The notes under the pieces are model-generated. The model saw only the letters and a list, made by a program, of their open reading frames with translations. It searched no databases and was not told where the DNA came from. This document shows, one piece after another, positions 25,901 through 63,975 of a stretch of 64,000 nt of DNA (position 1 is the stretch's first letter; each line of letters opens with the position of its first letter). A program made the position numbers and the translations under genes. Origin of the DNA: Sycobia sp. Sy_11 (Eukaryota > Arthropoda > Insecta > Hymenoptera > Epichrysomallidae); the NCBI GenBank assembly GCA_018907035.1, contig JACCIC010000036.1:762501-826500 (forward strand), written 5' to 3'.

Positions 25901-28587
25901 TTCTATGATTGGCTACGTGAAGGGGGGAGAGAAAAACAATAACAAAAATATAACTACGTAGTTTATGGGCGACCCCTCATTTGTACCAGATTGTACAAAC
26001 TCGCGATGAACCAGTCCGCGAATGCGAATGCAACGCGAGAAACATGATTTTTAGCGTTTAATTTATTCATCCTGACATTTTACGATTACAGCATAAAGCT
26101 TAGTTTCTCGGTTACGAATCGTATTCAAGTACCCGAAAATTCGTTACCTATAATAACGTCGGCCGAAATTGGGGATCTCATTTGCCCGCATCCGCGCTCT
26201 TATCGTTTTCCGAATACCGATTTCTTTCGTGACATTATCATAAACTTGACTTTCGTCCGTCGCGGTCTTCAAAGTCAAGCTCTTTCCTGCCTTCCAAAAA
26301 AGCGATAAGGGCAGTGCATTTTTACTTGTATAATTGAGGTCATGAAACATTTCTCAGGTATAGACTTGTCCTGACTCGCTGACTACTCAGAACCCAATGA
26401 ATGGTAGAGCGCTGGTTAGCTGACGTCCGCCATTCACAGTTGCAACCGATCCAAGCGCGCTTCGACCTACAGTTACGTTGTAGTAAAATCACTGACAATA
26501 TTTTTGGGACAAACCTTATGCATACGTATATAAATATATATAACTTAATTGTCGTTTAAATTTTGAAAATATTTAGAAGTATAGAAAAATCTGTGGTCAA
26601 TATACCGTTGTGTAAACTTAATATATATTTTTTATTTACTTTACTTACTTATATTTATGAAGATTAAATTATTTTTACAAAATTGAAAGAAACTTTCAGA
26701 GATAATTTTAAAGCGTAATGATTTTCATTATAATTTTGAAGTTTGTTTTTAATATACTAATTAGCAGCAAGGTAACTCTGATAATATCTAAAATAATCTT
26801 TGTTTAGATAAAAGCCATCGAGGAACCTTCCTTCTCTAAATACGACTGTTTCCTATTTACAAATTAATGATTTCTTCTAAATTAATTCAATACAGTGCAG
26901 TCAATGAAATTTTTGTTGGAAAAAGGCAGTAGATATAATTTTTTAATAAAATAGAAGCATATTTCACCAATAGAAAAGTGTTACAATATTTTAAAATACC
27001 ACAGAGTCATTTTAAAAGTAATCTGAGTCCCTTCGCTCCATCCTGGAGTAAAGCGACCATCCATATTTGATGATCCCTTCTTGTAAAAGTACTTCATTTT
27101 AAATTAGACCTATTATCAAATTTAAATAAATTTATGATTATAGTAAATAATATGATAGCCTATTGATCGTAAAAATATAATAATCAAAGTGAATTCAAAC
27201 TTTTCTGTGATTTCAAATTCATTTCAAATGGTTGAGGATATTCCATCTGATAAATCATTTCACTTTTACCAACGAAATATTATGGAATTATTTAAAATGT
27301 TTTTAAATGATTCGAACTTACATAAGATATTTAAATACTTTAAGAAACTATATATGAAAGATATATATGAAATATTATATGAAAGTCTAAAATCATTTTT
27401 ATCCTTATTCTACTTTACATTTAGTGAATATGATTATCTGTCAAATAAATTAATAATATTTTTGTTTTATTATTAACTTTATGTAATTTATTATTAAAAT
27501 AGGGAAATAATTGAAATAAAATAAAATTATCTTTGAAGTAGCATGACGATCAATGAATTCCTAGACTGTAATAAGTATAAGGATAGATAATTATAAAATA
27601 TAATCGATGCTCGTATAACTTATTTAAAAATAAATATCTTCAAACCGATAAAAATATTAACGAATTTAATTTATTATAGTTTCATAGATTTCGCAGCTAT
27701 CATTAAATTAATGAATATAATATATGTATAATTTCTTATGCAAACCGTAATATATTTAATTAGTAATCTGATTTAAATATGGAAAAAAAAACAAAAATTT
27801 ATATATGCTTGCAAATTATTTTTAAACAGTGAAAAAATAAATATTGTGAAAAACAATTGAGTTAAGCAATTCTGTATTATTTAAAAAATATAATTACTAA
27901 ACTAATGAAGAGCCAGAATTTATTTCCTTTTTATGAAACTTTTTACTTCCTGATCACAGATCATGAAAATTAACAAAACATACAACTTTTAATTGAAGTA
28001 TATATAAAAAAAATCTTCAAACCGTTTCTTAGCTTTTATATTTTAAGATCGAACAAATTTAAACTCCATTCCGCCAGGTCAATGAAAGTACATGTGAATT
28101 GATTCTTCAACTTTACTGTCCGACACGTCCATTTTTATTCTTAGCAGCAGCCACCTTTCAGAATATCTAAAATAACGCAGACGCGCGGCATTTCCATGCT
28201 CGGCTTTATATAATTCGCTCTAATTTCGAATTGCAGACCACCTCGGAGCTGCCCCGCGCCAGCGCCATGGGCAACCCGCGCGGCCGACCCGTCGCCGTGG
28301 TCACCTCGCGCAGCAGCAGCAGCGGCAGCAGCGTCGGCCAGCAGCCGCAGCCGCAGCCCGCCGGCCACCATCAGGTCAACGTCGCGTCGAGCCGTGCGGC
28401 GGGCCTGAATCCAGCGAGCGCCGCCAGGAGCGCCGGCGTCGGCACTAGGATCGGGCAGCCGACGGGCCGCGCTGGCGGCGGCGTCGTCGCGGCGCGCAGC
28501 CAGAACTTCATGCGGCCGACCGCGGCGAGCGTCAACAAGGGCTCGATCGCGAACCTGCCCAAGAGCATCAAGACCCTGGTCAAGTAG
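5670..28587 (+). CDS. form3: Inverted formin (form3 / INF2 type), 5'-incomplete, 22 exons
   Basis: Formins nucleate and elongate unbranched actin filaments with the FH2 dimer, while FH1 recruits profilin-actin. INF2-type formins also sever filaments. Exons: 5670-5817, 6654-6833, 10318-10773, 12506-12703, 14299-14360, 15175-15363, 15788-15959, 16189-16296, 16373-16443, 16666-17045, 17472-17578, 17712-17850, 17934-18068, 18147-18297, 18523-18647, 18721-18855, 18967-19121, 19500-19917, 21257-21931, 22662-23253, 24584-24989, 28237-28587. All junctions are GT-AG and all phases match, giving 1783 residues and a TAG stop with no internal stop. The end of the FH3/armadillo region is at visible residues 1-109, FH1 at about 130-245, FH2 at about 246-654, and the rest is a low-complexity tail. 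The first exon starts with the last base of a split codon, so the N-terminus is absent. The name rests on the FH3 and FH2 sequence (for example [12 protein letters not shown] and [20 protein letters not shown]). Exon choice in the tail is less certain than in FH2. Confidence 0.93.
6559..6612. repeat. (TA)n microsatellite close to a form3 acceptor
   Basis: TA run ending about 40 bases before the acceptor at 6653. Confidence 0.95.
6834..6902. repeat. (TA)n microsatellite starting at a form3 donor
   Basis: The donor GTATGTATATATGTGTATAT grades directly into a TA run. Confidence 0.95.
8289..8333 (+). promoter_or_regulatory. form3: Candidate alternative first coding exon of form3 in a CpG-rich island
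   Basis: Within the 3.5 kb intron lies a CpG-rich island (about 7940-8340) with a CCAAT sequence near 8128. At its downstream edge an ATG at 8289 opens 15 codons ([15 protein letters not shown]) that run exactly into a good donor, GTACGTA at 8334. The donor is in phase 0, matching the phase-0 acceptor of the FH1 exon at 10318. A transcript starting here would encode a formin with FH1-FH2 but no inhibitory FH3 part. This is a prediction from phase and composition only; homology is not recognisable in 15 residues. Confidence 0.3.
10318..10773 (+). CDS. form3: form3 exon with CxxC-type segment, FH1 and start of FH2
   Basis: The exon is 152 codons, phase 0 at both ends. It begins [15 protein letters not shown], a cysteine-rich piece, followed by a run of nine threonines encoded by an (ACG)n repeat. 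FH1 follows: blocks of six to seven prolines interrupted by L, V, M and G, the profilin-binding part. The exon closes with [16 protein letters not shown], the conserved opening of the FH2 lasso. Base composition is very GC-rich while the flanking introns are AT-rich, and a (CA)n tract lies directly upstream of the acceptor. The opposite strand gives long glycine- and valine-rich shadow frames that are not genes. Confidence 0.93.
11003..11066. repeat. (TA)n microsatellite in form3 intron
   Basis: TA run of about 62 bases; the rest of the 10774-12505 intron shows nothing recognisable. Confidence 0.95.
12386..12460. repeat. (TA)n with (TATATG)n extension
   Basis: A TA run is followed by five to six GTATAT units, ending 45 bases before the acceptor of the exon at 12506. 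Confidence 0.9.
12506..17045 (+). CDS. form3: form3 exons encoding the FH2 actin-assembly domain
   Basis: Seven exons (12506-12703, 14299-14360, 15175-15363, 15788-15959, 16189-16296, 16373-16443, 16666-17045) complete FH2. Landmarks are [16 protein letters not shown] (lasso), [97 protein letters not shown] and [27 protein letters not shown]. The GNxLN motif with the following glycines is the FH2 signature. The last exon forms a long charged helix ([12 protein letters not shown]) of the post/coiled-coil type. The domain is uninterrupted and looks functional. Confidence 0.95.
12865..12934. repeat. (TA)n microsatellite in form3 intron
   Basis: TA run with two AATA interruptions; the remainder of the intron to 14298 is plain AT-rich sequence, with a 20-base palindrome at 13521-13540. 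Confidence 0.9.
14484..14531. repeat. (GA)n microsatellite in form3 intron
   Basis: GA run just upstream of the MITE at 14583. Confidence 0.95.
14583..15087. mobile_element. MITE-like element with imperfect terminal inverted repeats
   Basis: The left end reads AGGGTGACCCACTTTAACTT and continues with ATATCTCGAAAA and GGTTCAA. The right end, read on the other strand, is AGGGATGCCCCATTTTAACT, again followed by ATATCTCGAAAA and GGTTCAA. The terminal repeats therefore match over about 60 bases with mismatches. The roughly 505-bp interior has no coding capacity. It sits wholly within a form3 intron. Non-autonomous DNA transposons with CAGGGTG(T)CCC ends are common in insects; I do not assign a superfamily. 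Confidence 0.65.
17472..19121 (+). CDS. form3: form3 exons following FH2, with possible autoregulatory motif
   Basis: Seven short exons (17472-17578, 17712-17850, 17934-18068, 18147-18297, 18523-18647, 18721-18855, 18967-19121) join without a break. The exon at 17934-18068 carries [15 protein letters not shown] after a basic RRRRSR stretch. NLMDFLR resembles the short amphipathic WH2/DAD-type segment that follows FH2 in INF2 and controls autoinhibition and monomer binding. That assignment is inference from position and pattern. A second conserved-looking stretch, [20 protein letters not shown], is at 18787-18855. Introns here are short, in contrast to the rest of the gene. Confidence 0.85.
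17609..17672. repeat. (TA)n-(GA)n composite in a short form3 intron
   Basis: A TA run switches directly to GAGAGAG, filling half of the 133-base intron 17579-17711. Confidence 0.95.
19500..19917 (+). CDS. form3: form3 tail exon; donor site inside a (GA)n tract
   Basis: The exon is 139 codons plus one base, starting [17 protein letters not shown] and rich in serine, threonine, alanine and acidic residues, with no domain I recognise. The acceptor is CCGTCGCAG and the donor is GCG/GTGAGAGAGAGAGAG. The first bases of the next intron are the start of a 68-base (GA)n microsatellite. The split codon (G, then GA at 21257) makes glycine and keeps frame with the next exon. The opposite strand is also open by chance. 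Confidence 0.85.
19918..19985. repeat. (GA)n microsatellite overlapping a form3 splice donor
   Basis: The intron begins GTGAGAGAG and stays GA-rich for 68 bases with few interruptions. The rest of this 1.3 kb intron to 21256 has no recognised feature. Confidence 0.95.
21257..21931 (+). CDS. form3: form3 tail exon with polyglutamine/histidine region
   Basis: The exon is 224 full codons with split bases at both ends. It opens [18 protein letters not shown]. Around 21440-21510 it has an HHH run then a Q/P-rich stretch made of CAG/CAA repeats, followed by a helical segment [23 protein letters not shown]. Later parts contain a phospho-type basic/serine motif, [29 protein letters not shown], shown here only by its position near 21775-21860. 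GC content is very high. Its function in the tail is unknown. Confidence 0.85.
22662..23253 (+). CDS. form3: form3 tail exon, serine/glycine-rich
   Basis: The exon is 196 full codons flanked by split codons. It includes [21 protein letters not shown], an acidic [16 protein letters not shown] segment, a run of eight glycines at about 23019-23042, and a basic serine-rich end ([17 protein letters not shown]). The repeated RRDS and SRDS patterns look like kinase substrates, which is inference. The donor GTGAGT follows the split codon CG/G. Confidence 0.82.
24584..24989 (+). CDS. form3: form3 tail exon, serine/arginine-rich
   Basis: The acceptor CAG at 24581-24583 leads into (CG)G AAG AGC. The exon ends at VMV before GTGAGT at 24990; an alternative donor at 24981 is also in phase. 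The product is a basic serine-rich stretch ([20 protein letters not shown]) and contains [11 protein letters not shown] near its end, repeated almost exactly in the final exon. Such S/R-rich tails are often unstructured and may bind microtubules, but nothing here proves that. Confidence 0.82.
25040..26517. mobile_element. DNA-transposon-like element with TIRs, with a nested second element
   Basis: The left end AAGGTGTGTCCCGAAAT(C)GATGTCAGCGA matches the reverse complement of the right end, AAGGTTTGTCCCAAAAATATTGTCAGTGA, over about 28 bases. The roughly 1.48 kb interior has no intact transposase. Inside it, 25376-25976 is bounded by a second inverted pair, CCATAAACTACGTAG at both ends, with GGGC(T/G)A before it and internal CTACGTG...GGGGGG motifs. 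This suggests a MITE nested in an older element. All of it lies in the last form3 intron. Confidence 0.5.
28237..28587 (+). CDS. form3: form3 terminal exon and stop codon
   Basis: The acceptor TTGCAG at 28231-28236 is followed by ACC ACC TCG in phase 0. The exon encodes 116 residues ending [11 protein letters not shown] and TAG at 28585-28587. It carries a QPQPQP stretch and [11 protein letters not shown], the same motif as the previous exon. The exon lies 3.2 kb from the preceding one across an AT-rich intron. Its high GC, open frame and matching phase support it, but the exact C-terminus would need transcript evidence. Confidence 0.8.
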   Translation, partial: TTSELPRASAMGNPRGRPVAVVTSRSSSSGSSVGQQPQPQPAGHHQVNVASSRAAGLNPASAARSAGVGTRIGQPTGRAGGGVVAARSQNFMRPTAASVNKGSIANLPKSIKTLVK

Positions 28588-28796
28588 CGACCTCTCACTT
28601 CTCCGCTCTACTATACGTATATATTCGAAAACGCTGGGTGCAGCAATTTCGCGAGCGACCAATGCATGTATGCACGGTGAAGAAAAGAAAGTTTTTTATT
28701 CTTTTTTTTTTAACCAACTATATATAAATATATTTAGTTGTCGGCATTTATAATTGAGATACAACTAACATTTATACATACATACATACAAACATA

Positions 28797-28805
28797 CACA
28801 CATAC

Positions 28806-28870
<65 letters not shown>
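28797..28870. repeat. (TG)n-(TA)n composite after form3 stop
   Basis: CATACG, then TG units, then about 55 bases of TA, in the probable form3 3' untranslated region. Confidence 0.9.
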
Positions 28871-28875
<5 letters not shown>

Positions 28876-31008
28876 CAACTGCGTATCTGTAGTTAAATTA
28901 ACAAAAGACTCTGTTATAAATATCAACGAAATATTTGTTAAATCGCATAAATGTATTTAATAAGAATGATTTATTCAACTAATTATTTTGTTGACGTAAT
29001 AGAAAAAAAAATTTAATCAAGACTATATGTAGTTTCGTTTTTTTCTTCAGTGTATAACACCAATTTGAAAATTTACACTATTCGGGTCTTTTGACCACGT
29101 TTCCTTCTTCCCTCCCTTTCCTAAAAACAAGTAAATATGTAAGAACTAACCTCTATATTGCGAGAAATTTGATACATTATCATACACCGGCTTATAATCG
29201 AAACCACTGGTGCGATGCTATAAGTTTTTTTCCTTAAGAACATAGACATGATCACTTTCATTTGACACTCGTATGTGGACGAACGTGTATATACAATGTT
29301 CAGAATAATTGAATGAAACTTCATGAAAATTTACTCAAGCTTTTCTCATACATTTCACTTTAGTCACTGAAAATTCAAATTACACTAAAATTTCATAATC
29401 TACACTCCAATTTCCATGTTCGTTTAAAAAAACATTCGTAACAGTGCACTGAATTTGAATAATCCTCACTGACATTTTAAAGAAATGCACTGAAGCTGTT
29501 ATTATTTATTATCTTTTAAACGATTCATTTCTATATGATTTGTATTAAATTCATAAATTATAATTAGCTACAAATAATTGAAATAAGTACAAGATAACGG
29601 GGGATAATAAATTATATTTTACAGATATTTTCAAAAAAATTAGTAATCTTAATTTTCGGATCATATTATGTTATCTGTATGTTAGTTAGACGATATTCCA
29701 TGCACTAGGAGCTCAAACAATATTCATGGGATAGTTTATGAATATTGACTAACATTTGCCTGAAAATAAAATATTATTACACTGAAAATCCACAACCCTG
29801 TTCCTAAGTGAAATTTCATTTTCAAAAATTAGAAATTTCATTAACTTGTGTCACTGAAAAATGAATGAAATTTAAATTTTTTAACAGTATATATATATTG
29901 TTAAATCACAATATGTAGTATCTCACAAAGTGCAATGGATTCTAAATTACCGCTAACATACGACAAGAAACTCTGTTGAAGAAATATATTTCCATTAAAT
30001 ATTATTACCGATAGTTTTACAATGACAGAGCCATAAAATACTTACCAGAATAGTTTCCCGATTGCGGGTCATAGATGGTAATACAAAAAATTTAACTTCA
30101 TCCACCGTCTATGAACCGATCAAATGCACAGTAATTAGTCCTAACACTTACTTTAACTTAAATTTCCTGAGATATATTAAACCGTTATATTTATCAACTG
30201 CATATAGGTTGAAGCGCATGCATCTACATTAATCCATATTCCATCTTTAAATTATTTCTTTAAATAAGTAATGTAGTAGACTATAAGTAAATACAATAAT
30301 AACATATAAAATATACATTTCAAATATAATGTATGGTGAAATTAATATAATATATTATATTAATATAATAACAAAAGTACTGGACTAGTCATAACTAAAG
30401 TTTTGTTCACATAGTAAATAGTGTTCATTCTAGCTTTCTTAACTTAAATTATATTCTTTATGTTATTTTATAAAGGCTGTAAAACGATAAAAATATTTGT
30501 TAATTTAACAGTTAAATACTATAAAATACGTGCATACATACACACACGAGCGCGCACACACACACACACACACACATAAAATCTGTATATTGAAATATGA
30601 ATATTATTAATAAAGATGACTTGTGATCTATATATACATTGGAACAGAATACTCTTATATTGAAAAATCAATAAAGATATGCATATTCAATAGCAGAGTG
30701 ATGTATAGGTAAAAGTCAAAAGAATCATTTTTTATTAAAACAAGTTTATTTTTAACTATATAAAATGGAATATCAACATAACAAGTTGCCATTAATGCTT
30801 TTATATCGTAAAAAGCACTACAATTGAAAAATAATATAAGATTCGACTGTGCCAGTAAAATAAATACCTGACATCAACGACTTAATATATAAGGTATATT
30901 GTTTATATACTTAAGCGAGTTACAGCACGTGTGCACGCACATACGCTCGCACACGCGCACATTCTTTCTTTACATGCGCATACATGCCCATACATACCCA
31001 CATATGCA

Positions 31009-31012
<4 letters not shown>

Positions 31013-31083
<71 letters not shown>
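31013..31083. repeat. (CA)n microsatellite
   Basis: A CA run of about 70 bases, preceded by a CACA/CATA/CGCA-rich stretch from 30925. No retrotransposon is inserted here. Confidence 0.95.
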
Positions 31084-31086
<3 letters not shown>

Positions 31087-31245
31087 CAATATACCACACT
31101 GACATAAGATGAAAATACTGCTGAAAAATTCTTTATTTTCCAATAGTACAGAAGTATAATTATACCTGACAGTCTTAAAAGGAGAAGAATAAAGTTTTTG
31201 GAGAGAAAAGTATATTATATAGACCTACAGATAGTAGGCCTTTGG

Positions 31246-31360
<115 letters not shown>

Positions 31361-32192
31361 GCGGAATGTAATAATACCGCTGGAAAAATATAATATACTC
31401 TATATATATAGTTTGAACTCCATAATACGCTTCCCGTGACATTTTTCTAATATGTAAGAAAATATAATTAAAAAATTCTTATATATAAGAAATATACAGC
31501 TGGTCTCGTTCCTATATATCCTTATTTACACACCTTCGTATAGTCAACATACCCGTGATACATATATGTCGCACACAACGCGCAAAACCACGGAACGATA
31601 TATCCGCAGGCGCATCGTTTCAATATTTTTCTGCGGCTGGTATTTTTGTAATCTATCCCCATCTCGGATTTTCCAATTCAAATTTAGAAATCCCCTGAAA
31701 ATCGTTCAAGATTGTTAGAGAACAACTAAAATTTATTCATTGGAAAGCAAATTCTTTCGACTATCAATTATATTTTATTATAACTTTATTTTAAAAATAA
31801 TTCATCTAAAGCATCGAACTTTTCTTGATAATCATGAATTATCGTTAAGTCATTTAATCGTTATTATTGCATTGGCGATCGTAAAAACGACTCGTTTAAG
31901 ATTGAAAAAGAGTGCATGTTTGTACAATATGAGCCTGATACGGTGATAAGTATTATAATTTCATAAATTTTATAAACTCAGATAAAACTGAGGTTGTCCA
32001 ACCAGAATATGCTTGAACTGTTTTTGAGTACACATAGTGTACCCTAGATATATATTTTAAATCTTCAGACACATCCTCGGATTTCTCGTTGGATTGAAGT
32101 TTGGTATTGCATGGCTTCCTATCTCTGGTTTTCGGTACACTTAATCTGGTTATGTCTTGTATTACCAAGACCACCTGGTATCTTTCAGTGTC

Positions 32193-32197
<5 letters not shown>

Positions 32198-32243
<46 letters not shown>

Positions 32244-32422
32244 ACGCTATAAATCTATTCTATAAATGCGCTAACGGGATATTTGCGAACGTCAAAGATG
32301 ATCCCCGGTCCCCGTCAACAACAACCATAAAATTTCAGGGTTTAATTGCATATTGCATTCTGATTATTATAATATACTTTATATACAGAAATTATATCAG
32401 GAGCTTCTTTTTTGCGACGGAA

Positions 32423-32479
<57 letters not shown>
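32198..32479. repeat. Two (TA)n tracts
   Basis: TA runs at 32198-32240 and 32426-32479 with unique sequence between. Confidence 0.95.
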
Positions 32480-32519
32480 GATTAAAATCTGAAATACTGA
32501 CATATCTACTCCATTAAAC

Positions 32520-32670
32520 AAATTATTACTACTACTATTGTTGTTGTTGTTGTTTTTGTTGTTCTTTTTCTAATTGTTGTTGACCCTGTTCCTCTTGATG
32601 TTGTTGCTATTGTTGCTGTTTATACTACTGATGGTGTTACTGCTATTGTTTGTTATTGTTGTTGTTATTA
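32520..32670. repeat. TTG-rich trinucleotide tract
   Basis: An imperfect (TTG)n/(TGT)n region with ACT and GCT variants, 150 bases, open as polyasparagine/glutamine on the minus strand. There is no start context, so it is treated as a decayed microsatellite. Confidence 0.8.
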
Positions 32671-33119
32671 TAAAATCTTCGCGTGTTCGTTTAAATCTAG
32701 TTTGAGCATTTGTGCATTTTTAGATCTTTTTTAGAAATTTTTTAATATAGATCTAACAACAAAAAAAATTCCTATACTTATTTTACGCATATAAAATGAC
32801 AAGAAATATCCTCCTTCGAGTCGTGTCTATGCATCGTGAGCAAAAGGAAGGATAAAAGAGATTGCATTGATATATAAATTTTGCACACCATGTGCGGGCC
32901 GATTTTACCATAAACGCTTTATAAATAGTTACGACGATATATATTCGTACGAGAACAAAAAAACATTATTCTCGAAAAACTAATTGGTATTTCCCTTCAG
33001 TAATTTAAAAAGTAACGCCGAATTAAAATTTGATACGCGGGTAGAAGGGAAACTGCTTGGACGAAATATCGAACGGGTAAAAAAAATCGATGACGGGATA
33101 ATATACGACGATAATATAC

Positions 33120-33198
<79 letters not shown>
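33120..33198. repeat. (CA)n microsatellite near the shade 3' end
   Basis: Pure CA run of about 77 bases, 250 bases downstream of the shade stop on the minus strand. Confidence 0.95.
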
Positions 33199-33202
<4 letters not shown>

Positions 33203-33450
33203 GTAGAATGGGACAATCACACAATCGAGCTTTGGAAATCATCGATGTTTCCAATAATTAAAAATAATTCCCCCCTTCTTCTTGAGTTTCCTTCTTTTTG
33301 TGCCTCCGTCGCCATGTCTGGCTGTAATACTCAATTTTTTTCGTTATAGGATTTCTCTGAATGACGTGAAGCGTTTTTCCTTCCGGCGCATCGGTCACGA
33401 TGATTATATATAATAAAACCCCTTATTCGGAACATCGCCGATGTTTTGCA

Positions 33451-61427
<27,977 letters not shown>

Positions 61428-61959
61428 TTTTTTTTCTTAGTCAAGGTCAGAAATTTCTAAAAAAATTTAACAGCTTTGAAGAAAATCAAAAAATTGTTCG
61501 ATCAAAAAAACAACATTCGCTGATCTCCTTGAGTATCCAACTAGATTTTTATCTTAATATAAATTTTATTTATCACAATATACAGCATAAAATACAATTA
61601 TCAAAACGTCTAATTACCAAAATCCATTTGAGATTCAAAATATAGATGTGTTACATGAGAATAAACTTTTTAAATGATACGCTTACGGAATACTTAAAAA
61701 AAATCCTAATGTGACGATTCCTTTTTCCATCCCGGAAATAAATATATAATTTCATACGAGGTAAGAGGTAGGTTTTGAGTCGCATTATGGACCGCTACTC
61801 AGCTGACTTAGGTTAGTAGCGTGGAAAAAAAAAAAATTAGTAATAGATCATTATTTCCCATAAGGGTCGTAGGCTGGTCGCGCGATAGCGAGCTTTTCGT
61901 TTAAAAGGCGGACAACATTGCGAACATTTTAAACGAAAAATTAGTTTATAAACTGTTAT

Positions 61960-62215
61960 AAATAGAGTTCTACGATCACTCGATCGCTAGAGCAAAGGAT
62001 TAGTAATTTGGACGGCCGAGTTCGAATCGCGGTCTCGGTCGATTGGGACAAGCACCGCTGTAAAAAGTTGCATGTGCTTTCTTTACAAGCACATCACGAG
62101 CTTCCATCGCTCTTTACCACAAGTATTTGTAAGCATTAATTTTCAACAGAGAAGATACGGAGGATGGAATAAGCTGTGCGCGCCTCGTACGACGTGGAAC
62201 GGCTGGTATGTACAG
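61960..62215 (+). mobile_element. tRNA-derived SINE candidate
   Basis: The part at 61974-61993 (GATCACTCGATCGCTAGAGC) resembles a D-arm/A box. The part at 62018-62029 (GAGTTCGAATCG) is a good B box set in a five-pair T stem with one mismatch. The spacing is right for an internal pol III promoter. The anticodon stem is poor and no CCA-type acceptor pair is evident, so this is not a working tRNA. The tail beyond has no poly(A) that I can define, so the right end is uncertain. Confidence 0.4.
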
Positions 62216-62642
62216 GGTGTCTCAACCACCGGTCGCATTATGTAATATATATATACGCACACCTTTAGGTACCATATAGAAATTTCGTATCCGGGACATA
62301 ACGATATTCGTATTGACGAATCCCACCTCTTCCGTTGAATTCCCCGCGCGGATCACCGTTAGAGTCACCTCTCGACGACTTCCGCGAGCATGGTCGAGCG
62401 AAAAGCAAATTACAACACGCTTCTCAGACCGCGCGATTGATGTGGCCGAGAATCATTAGCAGCGCGCCTAATATGTTTATATAGGAGCACGAAAGCGAAC
62501 CGCTACTTTCCAAAATGCATATAATACGATATTATATACCTTACAGTGTATATGGTATTATCGATTTACCCTGTTCATTACCGATCAGCTTATATTACGT
62601 GTGCAAATATATACATGTATGCGTGTGTGGGCACGCGCGCGC

Positions 62643-62643
<1 letters not shown>

Positions 62644-62709
<66 letters not shown>

Positions 62710-62743
62710 GGTGGGTGGGTGGGTGGGTGTGTGTGTGGGTGGG
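62644..62743 (+). repeat. (GT)n followed by (GGGT)7, quadruplex-type tract
   Basis: About 57 bases of GT lead into seven tandem GGGT units (62701-62728), then GTGTGTGT and GGGTGGGAG. Seven GGG runs with single-T loops are an ideal G-quadruplex sequence on the plus strand. Confidence 0.95.
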
Positions 62744-62849
62744 AGACCCAGTATATAAGATCGGAGTATTTTGAGTGTACTTCATTAATGATAATAAAAT
62801 ACAGTTTTCTATAATAATATTAAAACAGTATACAAGTAGTACGTATTAA

Positions 62850-62851
<2 letters not shown>

Positions 62852-62892
<41 letters not shown>
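62852..62892. repeat. (TA)n microsatellite
   Basis: TA run just before the TCGACAGCTG motif at 62923. Confidence 0.95.
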
Positions 62893-62895
<3 letters not shown>

Positions 62896-63463
62896 TTACA
62901 GATATTTATTTATTTATATATCGACAGCTGCTTCTGGATATTGACGTCATTTTCATAAGGTTACGGAATAAATAGGATAATCATACGATTATTGTAAATA
63001 TGTTACCCAAGTGTGTAACGTATGTACTTAATACTTTTCTTAATACTTTTCTAGTTGCAATTATGAGATAATTAGTGTATAATTCTAATTGATGATTATT
63101 TAAGTTATCATGTGCTTTATATATTACGCAAATATCGAAGTAAATACGTGTATGAATATGTAATTATATACTTGAAGTACTGCCAGGCAGTAGACAAGGG
63201 GACAAATATAAATTTTATTCGAAATATCCAAAACTAAATCGTATTAAAACTATTTAATTTATTTAATTTATTTATATCGTGAAAAATTTTCATTTGTTTA
63301 ATTCATATTATTAATTACAAAAATTGCATTCATAATCAGGTAGTACCTATTAAGTAGTAGTCTACAACATAGTCCTTCTATTAACTCTATCTTCCTGCTA
63401 TAGATTAAATTTTCTTCTTAATTGAATGACACGTATATTTCGTTAAATTAAAAAATATTTTTA

Positions 63464-63550
63464 TCGGTCTTACAGACTTTATAATATCATATATTAGATA
63501 AAATAATGACAGCCAGACTGTCCTTGTTTACGATCGCCTCCGAATATTTT
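63464..63550. repeat. Dispersed repeat, copy B
   Basis: Matches 54085-54170 (shared AATGACAGCCAGAC, CTTACAGA and flanks) in the same orientation. The copies are 9.4 kb apart with many substitutions, so the duplication is old. Confidence 0.6.
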
Positions 63551-63929
63551 GTATATTTCGTTTTTACATTTCATTTCTTTTATTTTTAATTAGGTTTGTT
63601 AATGTTATAATTTAATTTTAAAGTTGTTTAAGTGATCTAATGAATTTTGACACACTAAATTTTTCCATGCACAGTGAGTACTTGATCTTATTTTTTAAGA
63701 AAAATTGAAAAGATTTATCTTAGAGCTATATATTTAAAAAAAACAACTTTCATATTCCTTAACTGGTCTTTCTCTTTCATGAATTTGGTAATCGTATTAA
63801 GATTTTATGTTATTCAAATAATTATAATTTAAGGTTTGCATTTGTAATTGTCTTTTCCATTGCTTATAAAGTTAGCTAAATTATGGTTCCATTTTAAATA
63901 AATAAATAAATACATAAATAAATACATAA

Positions 63930-63931
<2 letters not shown>

Positions 63932-63972
<41 letters not shown>
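63932..63972. repeat. (TG)n microsatellite at the window end
   Basis: TG run following AAATAAATACATAAAT units. Confidence 0.95.

Positions 63973-63975
<3 letters not shown>

Noticed and set aside
27189..27476. 95-codon AT-rich frame in the last form3 intron
   Set aside because: Composition matches the surrounding AT-rich intron and there is no homology.
28671..29055. Possible MITE with GTGAAGAAAA and reverse-complement CACTGAAGAAAA-like ends after the form3 stop
   Set aside because: The end match is only about 12 bases with a mismatch, too weak to call as a feature of its own.
31013..31102. Regularly repeated units that could suggest an array (also at 33120-33198 and 39946-40050)
   Set aside because: These are dinucleotide runs without distinct spacers. 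They are not CRISPR arrays, and the DNA is eukaryotic.
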